Below, in pieces: positions 1-6,860 of a stretch of 8,124 bases of DNA. The stretch is from positions 1 through 8,124 of the forward strand of contig JBJECG010000033.1 of assembly GCA_051870875.1 (NCBI GenBank), in the 5' to 3' direction. The first letter of the stretch is position 1; the number at the start of each line of letters is the position of its first letter. The notes below the pieces were generated by a model, which saw only the letters and a list, made by a program, of their open reading frames with translations, was not told where the DNA came from and searched no databases. The position numbers and the translations under genes were made by a program. This DNA is from Aphodosoma sp051870875 (GTDB taxonomy: Bacteria; Bacteroidota; Bacteroidia; Bacteroidales; Paludibacteraceae).

Positions 1-921
1 GTCTTTGCTTATTTGGTAAACGTGGTTATTGTCGATGTCAACGATCTTCTCTATCGGGCTGATGACAGCAGCTGTTCCGCATGCTCCTGCTTCGTCAAAG
101 TCGGCAAGTTCTTCTACAAGTACATGACGGCGTTCAACGGTCATGCCGAGATCTTCTGCCAATTGGCGGAGGCTCATGTTGGTGATTGATGGCAGGATAG
201 AATCAGATTTAGGTGTGATGTATGAGTTGCCTTTGATGGCGAAGAAGTTGGCTGCACCGCACTCATCGATGTATTTCTTCTCCTTAGGGTCAACGTAGAA
301 CACTGCAGAGTAGCCCATGTCGTGAGCGTCAACGGTAGCAGTCATACCGGCAGCGTAGTTACCGCCGACTTTGAGGTTACCTGTTCCGAGAGGGGCTGCA
401 CGGTCGTATTTGCGGCTAAGCATATATGGAGTAGTCTGGAATCCGCCTTTGAAGTATGGGCCTACAGGTGTGACGAATACTACAAATTCGTAGTCTTGTG
501 CTGGTTTTACACCTACGAGCGGAGTGGTTCCGAAGAGTACTGGACGGATGTAGAGCGATGCTCCGGTTTCGTAAGGCGGTATGAATTTCTCGTTGAGTTT
601 GACGACTTTGATGACTGCTTCGGTGAATTTTTCTATTGGAAATTCCGGCATTTTGATGCCACGGCAGGAGCTTTGCATGCGTTTTGCGTTTTCTTCAATA
701 CGGAAAATACGTACTTTTCCGTCTTTGCCGCGGAATGCTTTCAGGCCTTCAAAACATTCCTGTGCATAGTGAAGCACTGCAGCCGAGATGTGCATCTGCA
801 TGGTTGCTTCAGCGTGGACACGCAGCTCACCCCATGCTCCGTTGGTGTATGTGCAACGCACATTGTAGTCTGTGGGCATATAGCCGAATCCGAGGCTGCC
901 CCAATCAATCTTTTGTTCCAT
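1..921 (-). CDS. ilvE: Branched-chain amino acid aminotransferase, 3' end cut by the window edge
   Basis: This enzyme is predicted to transfer the amino group between leucine, isoleucine or valine and 2-oxoglutarate with pyridoxal phosphate, in the cytoplasm. The first 307 codons are visible, starting MEQKIDWGSLGFGYMPTD. The family's usual length is about 340 residues, so roughly 30 are missing. Visible group-II BCAT signatures are ECFEGLKAF (55-63), RIFR (71-74), ASLYIRP (121-127), and GTGNLKVGGNYA (179-190), in which Lys184 should be the PLP-binding lysine. DECGAANFF (219-227) carries the cofactor-contacting Glu, and ACGTAAVISP (280-289) is the late conserved loop. The ATG at 919-921 matches the family N-terminus. 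The gene starts 6 bases after the stop of the WbqC-family gene, with no Bacteroidetes -7 element in between, so co-transcription with the polysaccharide genes is inferred. Family assignment is secure; exact substrate preference is not shown. Confidence 0.95.
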   Translation of the reverse strand, partial: MEQKIDWGSLGFGYMPTDYNVRCTYTNGAWGELRVHAEATMQMHISAAVLHYAQECFEGLKAFRGKDGKVRIFRIEENAKRMQSSCRGIKMPEFPIEKFTEAVIKVVKLNEKFIPPYETGASLYIRPVLFGTTPLVGVKPAQDYEFVVFVTPVGPYFKGGFQTTPYMLSRKYDRAAPLGTGNLKVGGNYAAGMTATVDAHDMGYSAVFYVDPKEKKYIDECGAANFFAIKGNSYITPKSDSILPSITNMSLRQLAEDLGMTVERRHVLVEELADFDEAGACGTAAVISPIEKIVDIDNNHVYQISKD

Positions 922-927
922 GTTAGT

Positions 928-1581
928 TTAGAATTTTAGTTGTGGATATAGTTGTTTTGATATTTTGTTCAGATACAGTCGGGCTTCATTGCCTAAGTTG
1001 AACAACAGGTCAATTATGCTGGTATTGGGTATGAATCCAAATTTATTGTCGAAAACCTGATAATACGGTTCCTGCAAACAGCGATACAAAGATACATCAA
1101 ATTTTTTAGGATTTATCACTTCTCTGCAATCATTTGGTGCAGTCTGGACGTGAGATATATAGCTATCAGATATACAGATGCTTAAATTGTCGTAACCGAG
1201 TAGTTCGAGAACTAATTTCTGGATTTTAATGTCGAACGAGGCCAGATTGGTCCATTTTTGTTCGTAATATGGACGTATTTCATCGCGATAATATTGGTAG
1301 AACGGTGTGGAGCGGTATGCGGTTTCCATTGCACGCCAATGCTGCTGCTGCCAGTCCGAGTGTGTGGATATCTTTATTTCTGCGATATGGGTTTTTCTTT
1401 CTGATGATTCTACCGGGATACTTAGATTCTGGATTCCGCATGATGATACTATAGTTGTACGGTTTGCATATGTTTGCCTTGTGTAGTTGGAGTGAATGTC
1501 GATTATACATGGCCGGCTTATGAGGTGGGCATAATGCAGTATGTTGCCTAAGTAGGTGACTGGCAGTATGGTTGTAGTCAT
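928..1581 (-). CDS. WbqC-family protein (polysaccharide locus, biochemical role unknown)
   Basis: This predicted 217-residue soluble protein starts MTTTILPVTYLGNI. It matches the WbqC-like family, named for an O-antigen cluster gene. Recognisable family blocks are NYTRQTYANR (32-41), LSIPV (53-57), SDWQQQHWRAMETAYRSTPF (75-94), PYYE (104-107) and, near the end, YYQVFDNKFGFIPNTSIIDL (173-192). No signal peptide or membrane segment is seen. The frame is open 40 codons further upstream, but that stretch lies inside the preceding glycosyltransferase. The ATG at 1579-1581 gives an ATGA overlap with that gene's stop and fits the family N-terminus. From memory, WbqC-family genes in Bacteroidetes also occur next to lepB, so the family alone does not prove a polysaccharide role; here the neighbours support one. 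The catalytic activity, if any, is not known to me. Confidence 0.88.
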   Translation of the reverse strand: MTTTILPVTYLGNILHYAHLISRPCIIDIHSNYTRQTYANRTTIVSSCGIQNLSIPVESSERKTHIAEIKISTHSDWQQQHWRAMETAYRSTPFYQYYRDEIRPYYEQKWTNLASFDIKIQKLVLELLGYDNLSICISDSYISHVQTAPNDCREVINPKKFDVSLYRCLQEPYYQVFDNKFGFIPNTSIIDLLFNLGNEARLYLNKISKQLYPQLKF

Positions 1582-2396
1582 AAAGTATGATGTTCGTTGT
1601 ATAACTGGCTCAGTGTCTCGTTGTTGAATTTGTTGCGTTCTTTGTCGGAAAACCATCCCCACTTGTTGAAATAACGGCACATGTTTGACATATGAATCCA
1701 AAGCATGCGCAGGCTTTGGTATGAGGCTCTGGTATGGTTGTGCGTGATGGAGACCATAGGATAGTATATAGTGTCGAATCTACTGTGGATGCGGCGTGTC
1801 AGATCTATGTCTTCAGGATACATGAAGTACCGTTCGTCAAACAGCCCTGTTTGTTCCAATGCACTGCAACGCAGCAACATGAAGCAGCCAGACAAGTATG
1901 GAACTGACGACGGCCTGTAGTCCGGCAGATTGTGAAGTTCAAATCGCTCGGTGCGTTTGCGTGTAAGGCATGACGGGATGAAGCGGCGGCTTATGAGGTC
2001 GTAAGGTGTAGGCAACAGTTTCGCCAGATATTGGTGGCGTCCGTCCGGGTACTTCACGGCAGGCATTATATGTCCGACATTGATGTTGGCTTCCATGTAG
2101 TCTGTCAGTCGTTCTATTGTTCCCGGTTCAAACGTTATGTCGGAATTTATTACCAAATGATATTTCGCCCTTTGTGCAATTGCCTTGCGCATGGCAATGT
2201 TGTGTCCAGCCCCATACCCGAGGTTTTGCTGGTTGAATATATATGTAGCCGGCATAAACATTAGTGCCTCGGTCTGTATCTCAGAGTTGTCAATCAGCCA
2301 TATATCGTCAATTAACGGGCATTTGCGAAGTGAAGACACTATTTGTTTCACTTCATGCACAGGTGTCCGGTATAGTACTATTGAAGCTGTAATCAT
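1578..2396 (-). CDS. Glycosyltransferase family 2 (rhamnosyltransferase-like)
   Basis: This predicted cytoplasmic, membrane-associated glycosyltransferase of 272 residues should add one sugar from a nucleotide donor to the lipid-linked repeat unit. The GT-A fold motifs appear in order. There is a hydrophobic first strand (TASIVLYR, 3-10), IDNS (35-38), and NLGYGAGHN (58-66), typical of the WbbL/COG1216 group. NSD (84-86) stands in for the metal-binding DxD. YLSGCFMLLR (167-176) and FDERYFMYPEDIDL (186-199), with Glu195-Asp196 as the likely catalytic acidic pair, follow; His219 sits in the usual late position. The ATG at 2394-2396 was chosen because it places the first strand right at the N-terminus. 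The frame stays open up to the stop codon of the preceding glycosyltransferase gene, but that 22-codon stretch has no ATG. Donor sugar cannot be told from sequence; rhamnose is only a family-level suggestion. Confidence 0.92.
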   Translation of the reverse strand: MITASIVLYRTPVHEVKQIVSSLRKCPLIDDIWLIDNSEIQTEALMFMPATYIFNQQNLGYGAGHNIAMRKAIAQRAKYHLVINSDITFEPGTIERLTDYMEANINVGHIMPAVKYPDGRHQYLAKLLPTPYDLISRRFIPSCLTRKRTERFELHNLPDYRPSSVPYLSGCFMLLRCSALEQTGLFDERYFMYPEDIDLTRRIHSRFDTIYYPMVSITHNHTRASYQSLRMLWIHMSNMCRYFNKWGWFSDKERNKFNNETLSQLYNEHHTL

Positions 2397-2420
2397 TGCG
2401 ATGGTAGATGCTGTAATTAT
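2383..2420. repeat. Short imperfect direct repeat at a glycosyltransferase start
   Basis: Two 14-base copies (2383-2396 and 2407-2420, plus strand GAAGCTGTAATCAT and GATGCTGTAATTAT) match at 12 of 14 positions and are offset by 24 bases. Read on the minus strand in frame, the upstream copy gives ATT ACA GCA TCT just before the gene's ATG ATT ACA GCT TCA, so the peptide ITAS appears twice. It may be a small in-frame duplication or chance. The upstream copy has ATA where the start codon would be. Confidence 0.4.
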
Positions 2421-2462
2421 TGTTGTCGGTCCATACTTGGTCAGGTGGCTTTCATCGGTTTG

Positions 2463-3287
2463 TCAAAACAGATTTGCAAGTGTCAAGCCTATGTATTTCC
2501 GTTTGTATTTGTCGGTGGCAAATTTCAGACATCGGCATAGCAGTCTTATTTTCAGAAAAAACACAGTTAATCTCCCCATCTCTTTGGCCAGCCGGTTGTC
2601 TGCTTCTATTATACTGGCATATCGTTCACGGGTCATGTGTTTGTAGTCCAGCAGCGACAGATTGTGAGTGATGATGACTGGAAGAAGAAAGAAGTCGTAT
2701 CCCTTTTTTTTCAAACGGTAGAAATAGCATGTGTCAAGTGAATCCAACGGATATTCCTGTGGAAATCCTCCTATTGATAGCAGTTTGCCCACATTGACGA
2801 CTGTACAGGAGTTGAATGCGGCCATATAGGTGTCGATTTTGCCGGGTTTCAGGTTTTTGCTGTACCACAGCGGACCTGATGTTACTTTGTATTTATGGGG
2901 CGACAAGGTAGTTATACCTGATTTGAGTGTAGGCACAATGGCTGCGGTGTTTTCATTTCCGCAGGTTTCAAAATACCGCTTCAGTTCGATAAAGTACTGT
3001 TCTGTAAGTTCCGAATCCTGGTCAAGCAGCATCAGCCAGTCGAAACCGTTTTTTTCGGCATATTGCAGGGCATAGCTGTATGCTCCGTATAATTTTGAAT
3101 TGTGTCCGGAATTCACAGCAATATATTCGCCACTTTGGGGTACTTCGGTTTCTGGCGAGTTGTTGAATATTATAAGTCTGGTATTCGCCCACGACAGCAG
3201 ATGCCGGCATTGCTGCAGTGTCTTGTAGCTAATGCTGTCATGCAGTTCGGTCTTATATAGAACCAATATAATAGTTATGCCAATCAT
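2463..3287 (-). CDS. Glycosyltransferase family 2 with DQD motif
   Basis: This predicted inner-membrane-associated glycosyltransferase of 274 residues, beginning MIGITIILVLYKTELH, should extend the same lipid-linked repeat unit as the following GT2 gene. Seen in order are the hydrophobic first strand (GITIILVLY, 3-11), FNNS (41-44) where many relatives have DNS, and the divergent nucleotide-binding stretch GHNSKLYGAYSYAL (61-74). WLMLLDQDSE (84-93) follows, with Asp89/Asp91 as the metal-binding DxD that is characteristic of RfbF/COG1216-type rhamnosyltransferases. AAFNSCTVVNVGKL (156-169) and GGFPQEYPLDSLDTCYFYRL (173-192) hold the catalytic acidic region; His208 is conserved in position. The frame is open 40 codons further up, but the ATG at 3285-3287 overlaps the polymerase stop as ATGA and begins at the family N-terminus. 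Two adjacent GT2 genes suggest at least two glycosidic linkages are made by this cassette. Confidence 0.9.
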   Translation of the reverse strand: MIGITIILVLYKTELHDSISYKTLQQCRHLLSWANTRLIIFNNSPETEVPQSGEYIAVNSGHNSKLYGAYSYALQYAEKNGFDWLMLLDQDSELTEQYFIELKRYFETCGNENTAAIVPTLKSGITTLSPHKYKVTSGPLWYSKNLKPGKIDTYMAAFNSCTVVNVGKLLSIGGFPQEYPLDSLDTCYFYRLKKKGYDFFLLPVIITHNLSLLDYKHMTRERYASIIEADNRLAKEMGRLTVFFLKIRLLCRCLKFATDKYKRKYIGLTLANLF

Positions 3288-4462
3288 TTTGACAACCTGA
3301 TATTTATGCGCTCCGGTATGAACAATAGACTCGCCAGTATCATGAATTTTACTGTCCCTGAAAAATTGGTGAAAAAGATGTCGGCGACATATTGCATCAA
3401 TATACATCCCGACAGGTAGGCATATATGATGAGGGACAATGTATTGTTGTACTGGGCGCGCCTGAAGAAATAGCCGTATATGATTCCCAAAACAAATCCG
3501 AATATACCTACTCCGGCCATACCGTAATCCTTGTAAAATGGATACATGCCAGTATAGGTGTTTGTGCTTATGGGTTTTTCTATGAATTTCAGCAGTGGGT
3601 TTATTGGTTCAATGTCCGACAGTCCGGCTTTGTATCTTATGGCATAGTATATTCTGAATGTATTTTCTCCGGGATGCGTTGCCGAACATGGTTCTACGGC
3701 CGTGTCGAATGCGGTCATACTGCTGAGCATGTAAAGAACCATAAAGTCGTTTCTGCCTCCTTCGCCGTTTAGGTTGCGGTTCCTGAGATTTTGGAGCGCC
3801 ATGACGGTTATCAGCAATACGCAAAATCCGGCTACGATTTTTGCGATTGATATTTTTTTCTGGAAAAACAAGATACATGCACTGATGATGAATAGTGTCA
3901 GAAATGTGATTTTCGACATGGTGAAGAACCCGAAACACAGAATGAACAGTGCCGGCAATGCAGTTCTCCACCAACGCCGTTTTTCAAAATACACCAGTTC
4001 TGCAAGGTATGTTATCTGCCAGATTAAGATTTGCATGCCTCCGTATGGTTTGTCGCTTAGCCGCGATTTTCCCAAAGCCGCGTTTCGCAAATCCGCGGCC
4101 CAGTTGCCTGATTCTCCGGCTTCGAGTACATTGTATGCCCATACCAACAGGAATGGAAAACAGATAGAGGAGACAAGCAGGAAAATGTCTCTCATATTTT
4201 CATTGGCTTTAAGTTCCGATGAGTCGTATTTCATCGATTGGCTGCACATTGTGCCTGCAAACATTGATACGATCCATAGAGCCAGTGCTCCGCAGAATTT
4301 GCCCGACAACGGAGGCAGATCATGTTCCAGAAGCAAAAACATCGACAGGCACACCAACCATATGGCACTGGTAATGGTTGCAGGCGAAAAGACATTCTCC
4401 CTTGAGAAGTAATATCCTCCTGCAAATATTATTATGCAAAGTGCTGTCAGGCAGTAAATCAT
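3284..4462 (-). CDS. wzy: Wzy-type oligosaccharide repeat-unit polymerase
   Basis: This 392-residue, very hydrophobic protein has about ten to twelve predicted membrane segments: roughly residues 1-17, 28-46, 56-74, 92-112, 143-158, 166-181, 183-200, 206-224, 240-255, 312-334, 341-364 and 369-383. A long hydrophilic periplasmic loop lies between about 256 and 310 and ends in the stretch ISTNTYTGMYPFYKDYGMAG (298-317). That stretch resembles the conserved block of O-antigen/exopolysaccharide polymerases. Such enzymes join flipped undecaprenyl-linked repeat units into a chain at the periplasmic face. Topology, length and position between the flippase and the glycosyltransferases support the call; Wzy proteins are too divergent for residue-level proof. 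The gene overlaps both neighbours by ATGA (4459-4462 and 3284-3287). An O-antigen ligase is an alternative but less likely, since wzx is directly upstream. Confidence 0.85.
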   Translation of the reverse strand: MIYCLTALCIIIFAGGYYFSRENVFSPATITSAIWLVCLSMFLLLEHDLPPLSGKFCGALALWIVSMFAGTMCSQSMKYDSSELKANENMRDIFLLVSSICFPFLLVWAYNVLEAGESGNWAADLRNAALGKSRLSDKPYGGMQILIWQITYLAELVYFEKRRWWRTALPALFILCFGFFTMSKITFLTLFIISACILFFQKKISIAKIVAGFCVLLITVMALQNLRNRNLNGEGGRNDFMVLYMLSSMTAFDTAVEPCSATHPGENTFRIYYAIRYKAGLSDIEPINPLLKFIEKPISTNTYTGMYPFYKDYGMAGVGIFGFVLGIIYGYFFRRAQYNNTLSLIIYAYLSGCILMQYVADIFFTNFSGTVKFMILASLLFIPERINIRLSK

Positions 4463-5739
4463 TTTGCGTGTCTGTTATCGGTTGTTAGTCTTGTTATATG
4501 CGAAACGGTAACATATCCCGACAGAACTATCTCCAGCAGTTCCGACAGCAGATAGCTTATTGCCGTGCCATACATGCCGTATCTGGGTATCAGTGCCAAA
4601 TTGCATACTGTACTGAATATCCCTACCGTCCCTCCTATATAAGGGGCGTATTTGTATAATTGCAGCCCGTACAGGCCTTGTATCGTAAACATGCTCGCCA
4701 TCGTTATCAGAAACGGTAGCGGCGACAGCAGCCTGAAGACCTCTTCAGATGCCAAAAACTTTTCGCCCAGCAGTATTCTTATCGCGTATGGAGCTGCAAA
4801 AAACGATACTATGCTTACTGCCAACGATGCTATCCCTGTCAGCAACAGACATCTTTTGAAATGTTTCCTGCCTTCTGCCTTTGATTCCTTGAACTTTCTG
4901 CTCATGTTTGGAAACAATGCCATAGTCATTGGTGTACTTGTTACCAATACAATGGCCATTGCTATCTTATGGGCTCCGGAGTAAAGGCCTATTTCAGTGT
5001 CAGAGGCAAAGAAACCCAGTATGGTGATTCCTCCGACTGAATATAATGTCGCGAAAATATTGTTTAGAAATACAGGAAATCCTTGTTTTATGACATTTTT
5101 CTCCTTTGCTTCTGAAATGTAGCTCAGTTTGAAATGATGCACCACATACACAAATGAGACCGCTCCTGCCAATATATACGAAACGGAGAGGAATAACAGG
5201 TACAGCCTGTAATCGCTTGGTGCTGTAACCAATCCGATGACGAGAAAAGCACCGAGCAGTTTGATTGCTACATTGGTTATCGCCATCTTGTGCATCTCTT
5301 CCATGCCTTGGAAAAACCAGGTAGGAAAAAGTACGACTCCGATGTTTGTCAAAGCCGCATACAGGTAAAGCAGAGGGTCTTCGTGGACTCGTCCGCCTGT
5401 GATGTACAGGAGAAACAGTATGACGAACGAAATGGCCAGCAACAGGCCTTTGAAGCGCATTACACTCCAGAAAAGCGATTTCAGTTTGTCCTTGTTCTCT
5501 TTGTTTATCGCTATCTCTTGTGTGGCCGAATACTCAAATCCATAGTTGACGAGAATTGTCAGATATGCTGTAATGTTTTGCGCATATGACGCTTTTCCAA
5601 AATATTCAGTTCCCAGAGCCCTAACCACAAATGGAATTACAACTATTGGAATCAAATAGTTGGCGGCTTGTATCAAACCCATAGATAGTGCATTTTTTAC
5701 AACCACAGAGTGTTTTATATTTTGCAAGCGTAATTTCAT
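4459..5739 (-). CDS. wzx: Wzx-type lipid-linked oligosaccharide flippase
   Basis: This 426-residue integral membrane protein of the polysaccharide transporter (PST, RfbX) group is predicted to flip the undecaprenyl-diphosphate repeat unit across the inner membrane. The N-terminus (VVVKNALSMGLIQAANYLIP, 12-31) is the usual first helix. It is followed by ALGTEYFGKASYAQ (41-54), NYGFEYSATQEIA (65-77), and the well-known WFFQGMEEM block (141-149). PVFLNNIFATLYS (222-234), FPNMSRKF (276-283) and QGLYGL (354-359) come later. About twelve hydrophobic segments span the protein, and the length is normal for the family. The start ATG at 5737-5739 overlaps the stop of the decayed acyltransferase remnant upstream as ATGA, as at other junctions of this cassette. 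Function as a flippase is a family-level statement; the transported glycan cannot be read from the sequence. Confidence 0.93.
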   Translation of the reverse strand: MKLRLQNIKHSVVVKNALSMGLIQAANYLIPIVVIPFVVRALGTEYFGKASYAQNITAYLTILVNYGFEYSATQEIAINKENKDKLKSLFWSVMRFKGLLLAISFVILFLLYITGGRVHEDPLLYLYAALTNIGVVLFPTWFFQGMEEMHKMAITNVAIKLLGAFLVIGLVTAPSDYRLYLLFLSVSYILAGAVSFVYVVHHFKLSYISEAKEKNVIKQGFPVFLNNIFATLYSVGGITILGFFASDTEIGLYSGAHKIAMAIVLVTSTPMTMALFPNMSRKFKESKAEGRKHFKRCLLLTGIASLAVSIVSFFAAPYAIRILLGEKFLASEEVFRLLSPLPFLITMASMFTIQGLYGLQLYKYAPYIGGTVGIFSTVCNLALIPRYGMYGTAISYLLSELLEIVLSGYVTVSHITRLTTDNRHAK

Positions 5740-6064
5740 TGTCCTGTGTTCGGCAGACCTTCCCGATCTTTAGTTTTCAATAGACTATAAATTGCATTCC
5801 AACTACATGATACGATTACAATATGTTTGACATATTTTCCAAACAGCAATTTGGTCGGTATATCCTTTTGCGATATGAAAGTGCCGCTGACCATAATAAG
5901 AACCTGTACACACCAACGTGTTATTGCATCAGAGGTATTGTCTGTCTCCAATTGCCAAGAGTTTACAGGTACAGATCTTGCATATCCGGCCGAAATATGC
6001 AGTAAAATGACAGCTGTCGCCGCACCGATACCCTCAATAAATCCATAGCCGCGTCTCGCGTTGC
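5736..6064 (-). pseudogene. Truncated, frameshifted remnant of an acyltransferase-3 (O-acetyltransferase-like) gene
   Basis: An open stretch ending at the TGA at 5736-5738 reads IGAATAVILLHISAGYARSV, later RWCVQVLIMVSGTFISQKDI, then KYVKHIVIVSCSWNAIYSLL. This resembles the first three membrane helices of acyltransferase-3 proteins, which O-acetylate sugars. The family start (ATRDAAMDLLRV, from about 6064) lies in a different frame and joins near 6027-6031. A net 2-base insertion there would explain the shift, since removing it restores the Arg-X10-His spacing expected in the family. There is no convincing ATG start: the only one in the N-terminal frame is internal at MDLLR (6044-6046). After roughly 85 family-like residues the sequence ends in KTKDREGLPNTGQ, whereas intact members exceed 300 residues. 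The stop overlaps the wzx start as ATGA. A short functional peptide from an internal TTG is possible but less likely. The family call comes from remembered sequence pattern and needs a search. Confidence 0.68.
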
Positions 6065-6180
6065 ATATATTTGTCTTGTATCCTCGAGTATTTATAAACT
6101 CCTGTTTTCCTCAATTTGATCCAAAAGTCTTAATGACTGGTTTAGGCCTAAGACATCTTGTTTGGTTTTCCTTTTTACAC

Positions 6181-6221
6181 AAAATCGAAAAAGCCCAATT
6201 ATCTTGGACTTTTTCGATTTT
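6181..6221 (-). terminator. Intrinsic terminator after rpsP
   Basis: Two 18-base arms (6204-6221 and 6181-6198) flank a 5-base loop (6199-6203). In the minus-strand RNA all 18 positions pair, one as U-G; in the plus-strand RNA that same position would be a C-A mismatch, so the hairpin is best read as a minus-strand signal. The arms end in runs AAAAAG/CTTTTT and ATTTT, giving the U-rich 3' side. It begins 28 bases after the rpsP stop and separates rpsP from the polysaccharide cassette. Confidence 0.88.
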
Positions 6222-6249
6222 ATTGCCGTGAATTGTGTATGACTTTGTC

Positions 6250-6804
6250 TTATTCAGCAGCAGGAACTGTCTCCTCGGTTGTCGCAGCGGTTTCTGCTTC
6301 AGCGGCAGCAGCTTCTTTGGCAGCGGCTTCTTGTGCTGCAAGTGCTTCAGCACGTTTTTTTGCTATCTCTTCTGCCTTGGCTTTGTTGATAGCGGCTTCT
6401 GCTTCGTGTCTGGCTTTGTTGGCAGCTTCCTTGTTGGCAGCTTCCTTGTTTATGACAGCTTCAACTGCCTTGTTTTTGGTTGCTTTCCATGCCTCAAAGC
6501 GTTTTTCGGCTTCTGTCTCGTCAAATGCACCTTTGCGTACACCTCCCATGAGGTGTTTCTTCAGCAGTACACCCTCTTTGGAAAGTATGTTTCTCACTGT
6601 GTCGGTCGGCTGGGCTCCAACATTAAGCCAATGCATGGCACGCTCGAAATCGAGGGTGACAGCTGCCGGGTTTACATTAGGATTGTAAGAACCGATACGT
6701 TCGATGAAACGTCCGTTGCGGGGCGCACGGGAGTCTGCGATAACGATGTGGTAGTAGGCATACCCTTTGTGGCCATTGCGTTGCAATCTGATTTTAGTTG
6801 CCAT
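6250..6804 (-). CDS. rpsP: 30S ribosomal protein S16 with long C-terminal extension
   Basis: S16 is a structural protein of the 30S subunit that binds 16S rRNA and helps assembly. The core (about residues 1-82) starts MATKIRLQRNGHKGYAYYHI and continues with IADSRAPRNGRFIERIGSYN (22-41) and WLNVGAQPTDTVRNILSKEG (59-78), all diagnostic. The protein is 184 residues, about twice the length of the E. coli form. The extra part (about 95-184) is low-complexity Ala/Lys/Glu sequence, likely a charged helix, as is usual in Bacteroidetes S16. Within it the pentapeptide NKEAA occurs twice at 119-128, encoded by a perfect 15-base tandem repeat. The gene stands alone between its own promoter (6861-6892) and a terminator (6181-6221), so it is a single-gene transcript here, not part of the rpsP-rimM-trmD-rplS operon known in E. 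coli. Confidence 0.98.
   Translation of the reverse strand: MATKIRLQRNGHKGYAYYHIVIADSRAPRNGRFIERIGSYNPNVNPAAVTLDFERAMHWLNVGAQPTDTVRNILSKEGVLLKKHLMGGVRKGAFDETEAEKRFEAWKATKNKAVEAVINKEAANKEAANKARHEAEAAINKAKAEEIAKKRAEALAAQEAAAKEAAAAEAETAATTEETVPAAE
6421..6450. repeat. Perfect 15-base tandem duplication within rpsP
   Basis: The 15-base unit GGCAGCTTCCTTGTT occurs twice head to tail (6421-6435 and 6436-6450). It encodes NKEAA-NKEAA at residues 119-128 of S16, in the low-complexity tail. The identity at DNA level suggests a recent slippage duplication; the unit keeps frame. Confidence 0.9.
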
Positions 6805-6860
6805 TTTGTTTTGCTTGTTAATGTGTTAATACCTAAAATGCTTTTTCACGAAAAGCGTGG

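Noticed and set aside
322..939. Long plus-strand open frame of about 200 codons
   Set aside because: It lies antisense to ilvE, whose minus-strand product matches a known family throughout; the plus-strand translation is Cys/Phe/Trp-rich and unlike any protein I know.
1087..1094. Minus-strand TATCTTTG resembling a -7 promoter element, which could serve ilvE
   Set aside because: It lies inside the WbqC coding sequence with no TTTG at -33; a single octamer of this kind is expected by chance.
1582..1701. 40-codon N-terminal extension of the WbqC-family gene
   Set aside because: It would overlap the glycosyltransferase almost entirely outside the ATGA junction, and the family N-terminus begins at the ATG at 1579-1581.
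6075..6105. Palindrome-like GAGT...ACTC around a TATAAA-rich core upstream of the acyltransferase remnant
   Set aside because: Only four outer pairs match and the TTTG upstream is at the wrong distance for a Bacteroidetes promoter.
6847..6860. Small inverted repeat CACG/CGTG just after the rpsP -7 element
   Set aside because: The stem is only 4 base pairs and straddles the expected transcript start, so neither an RNA hairpin nor an operator can be supported.
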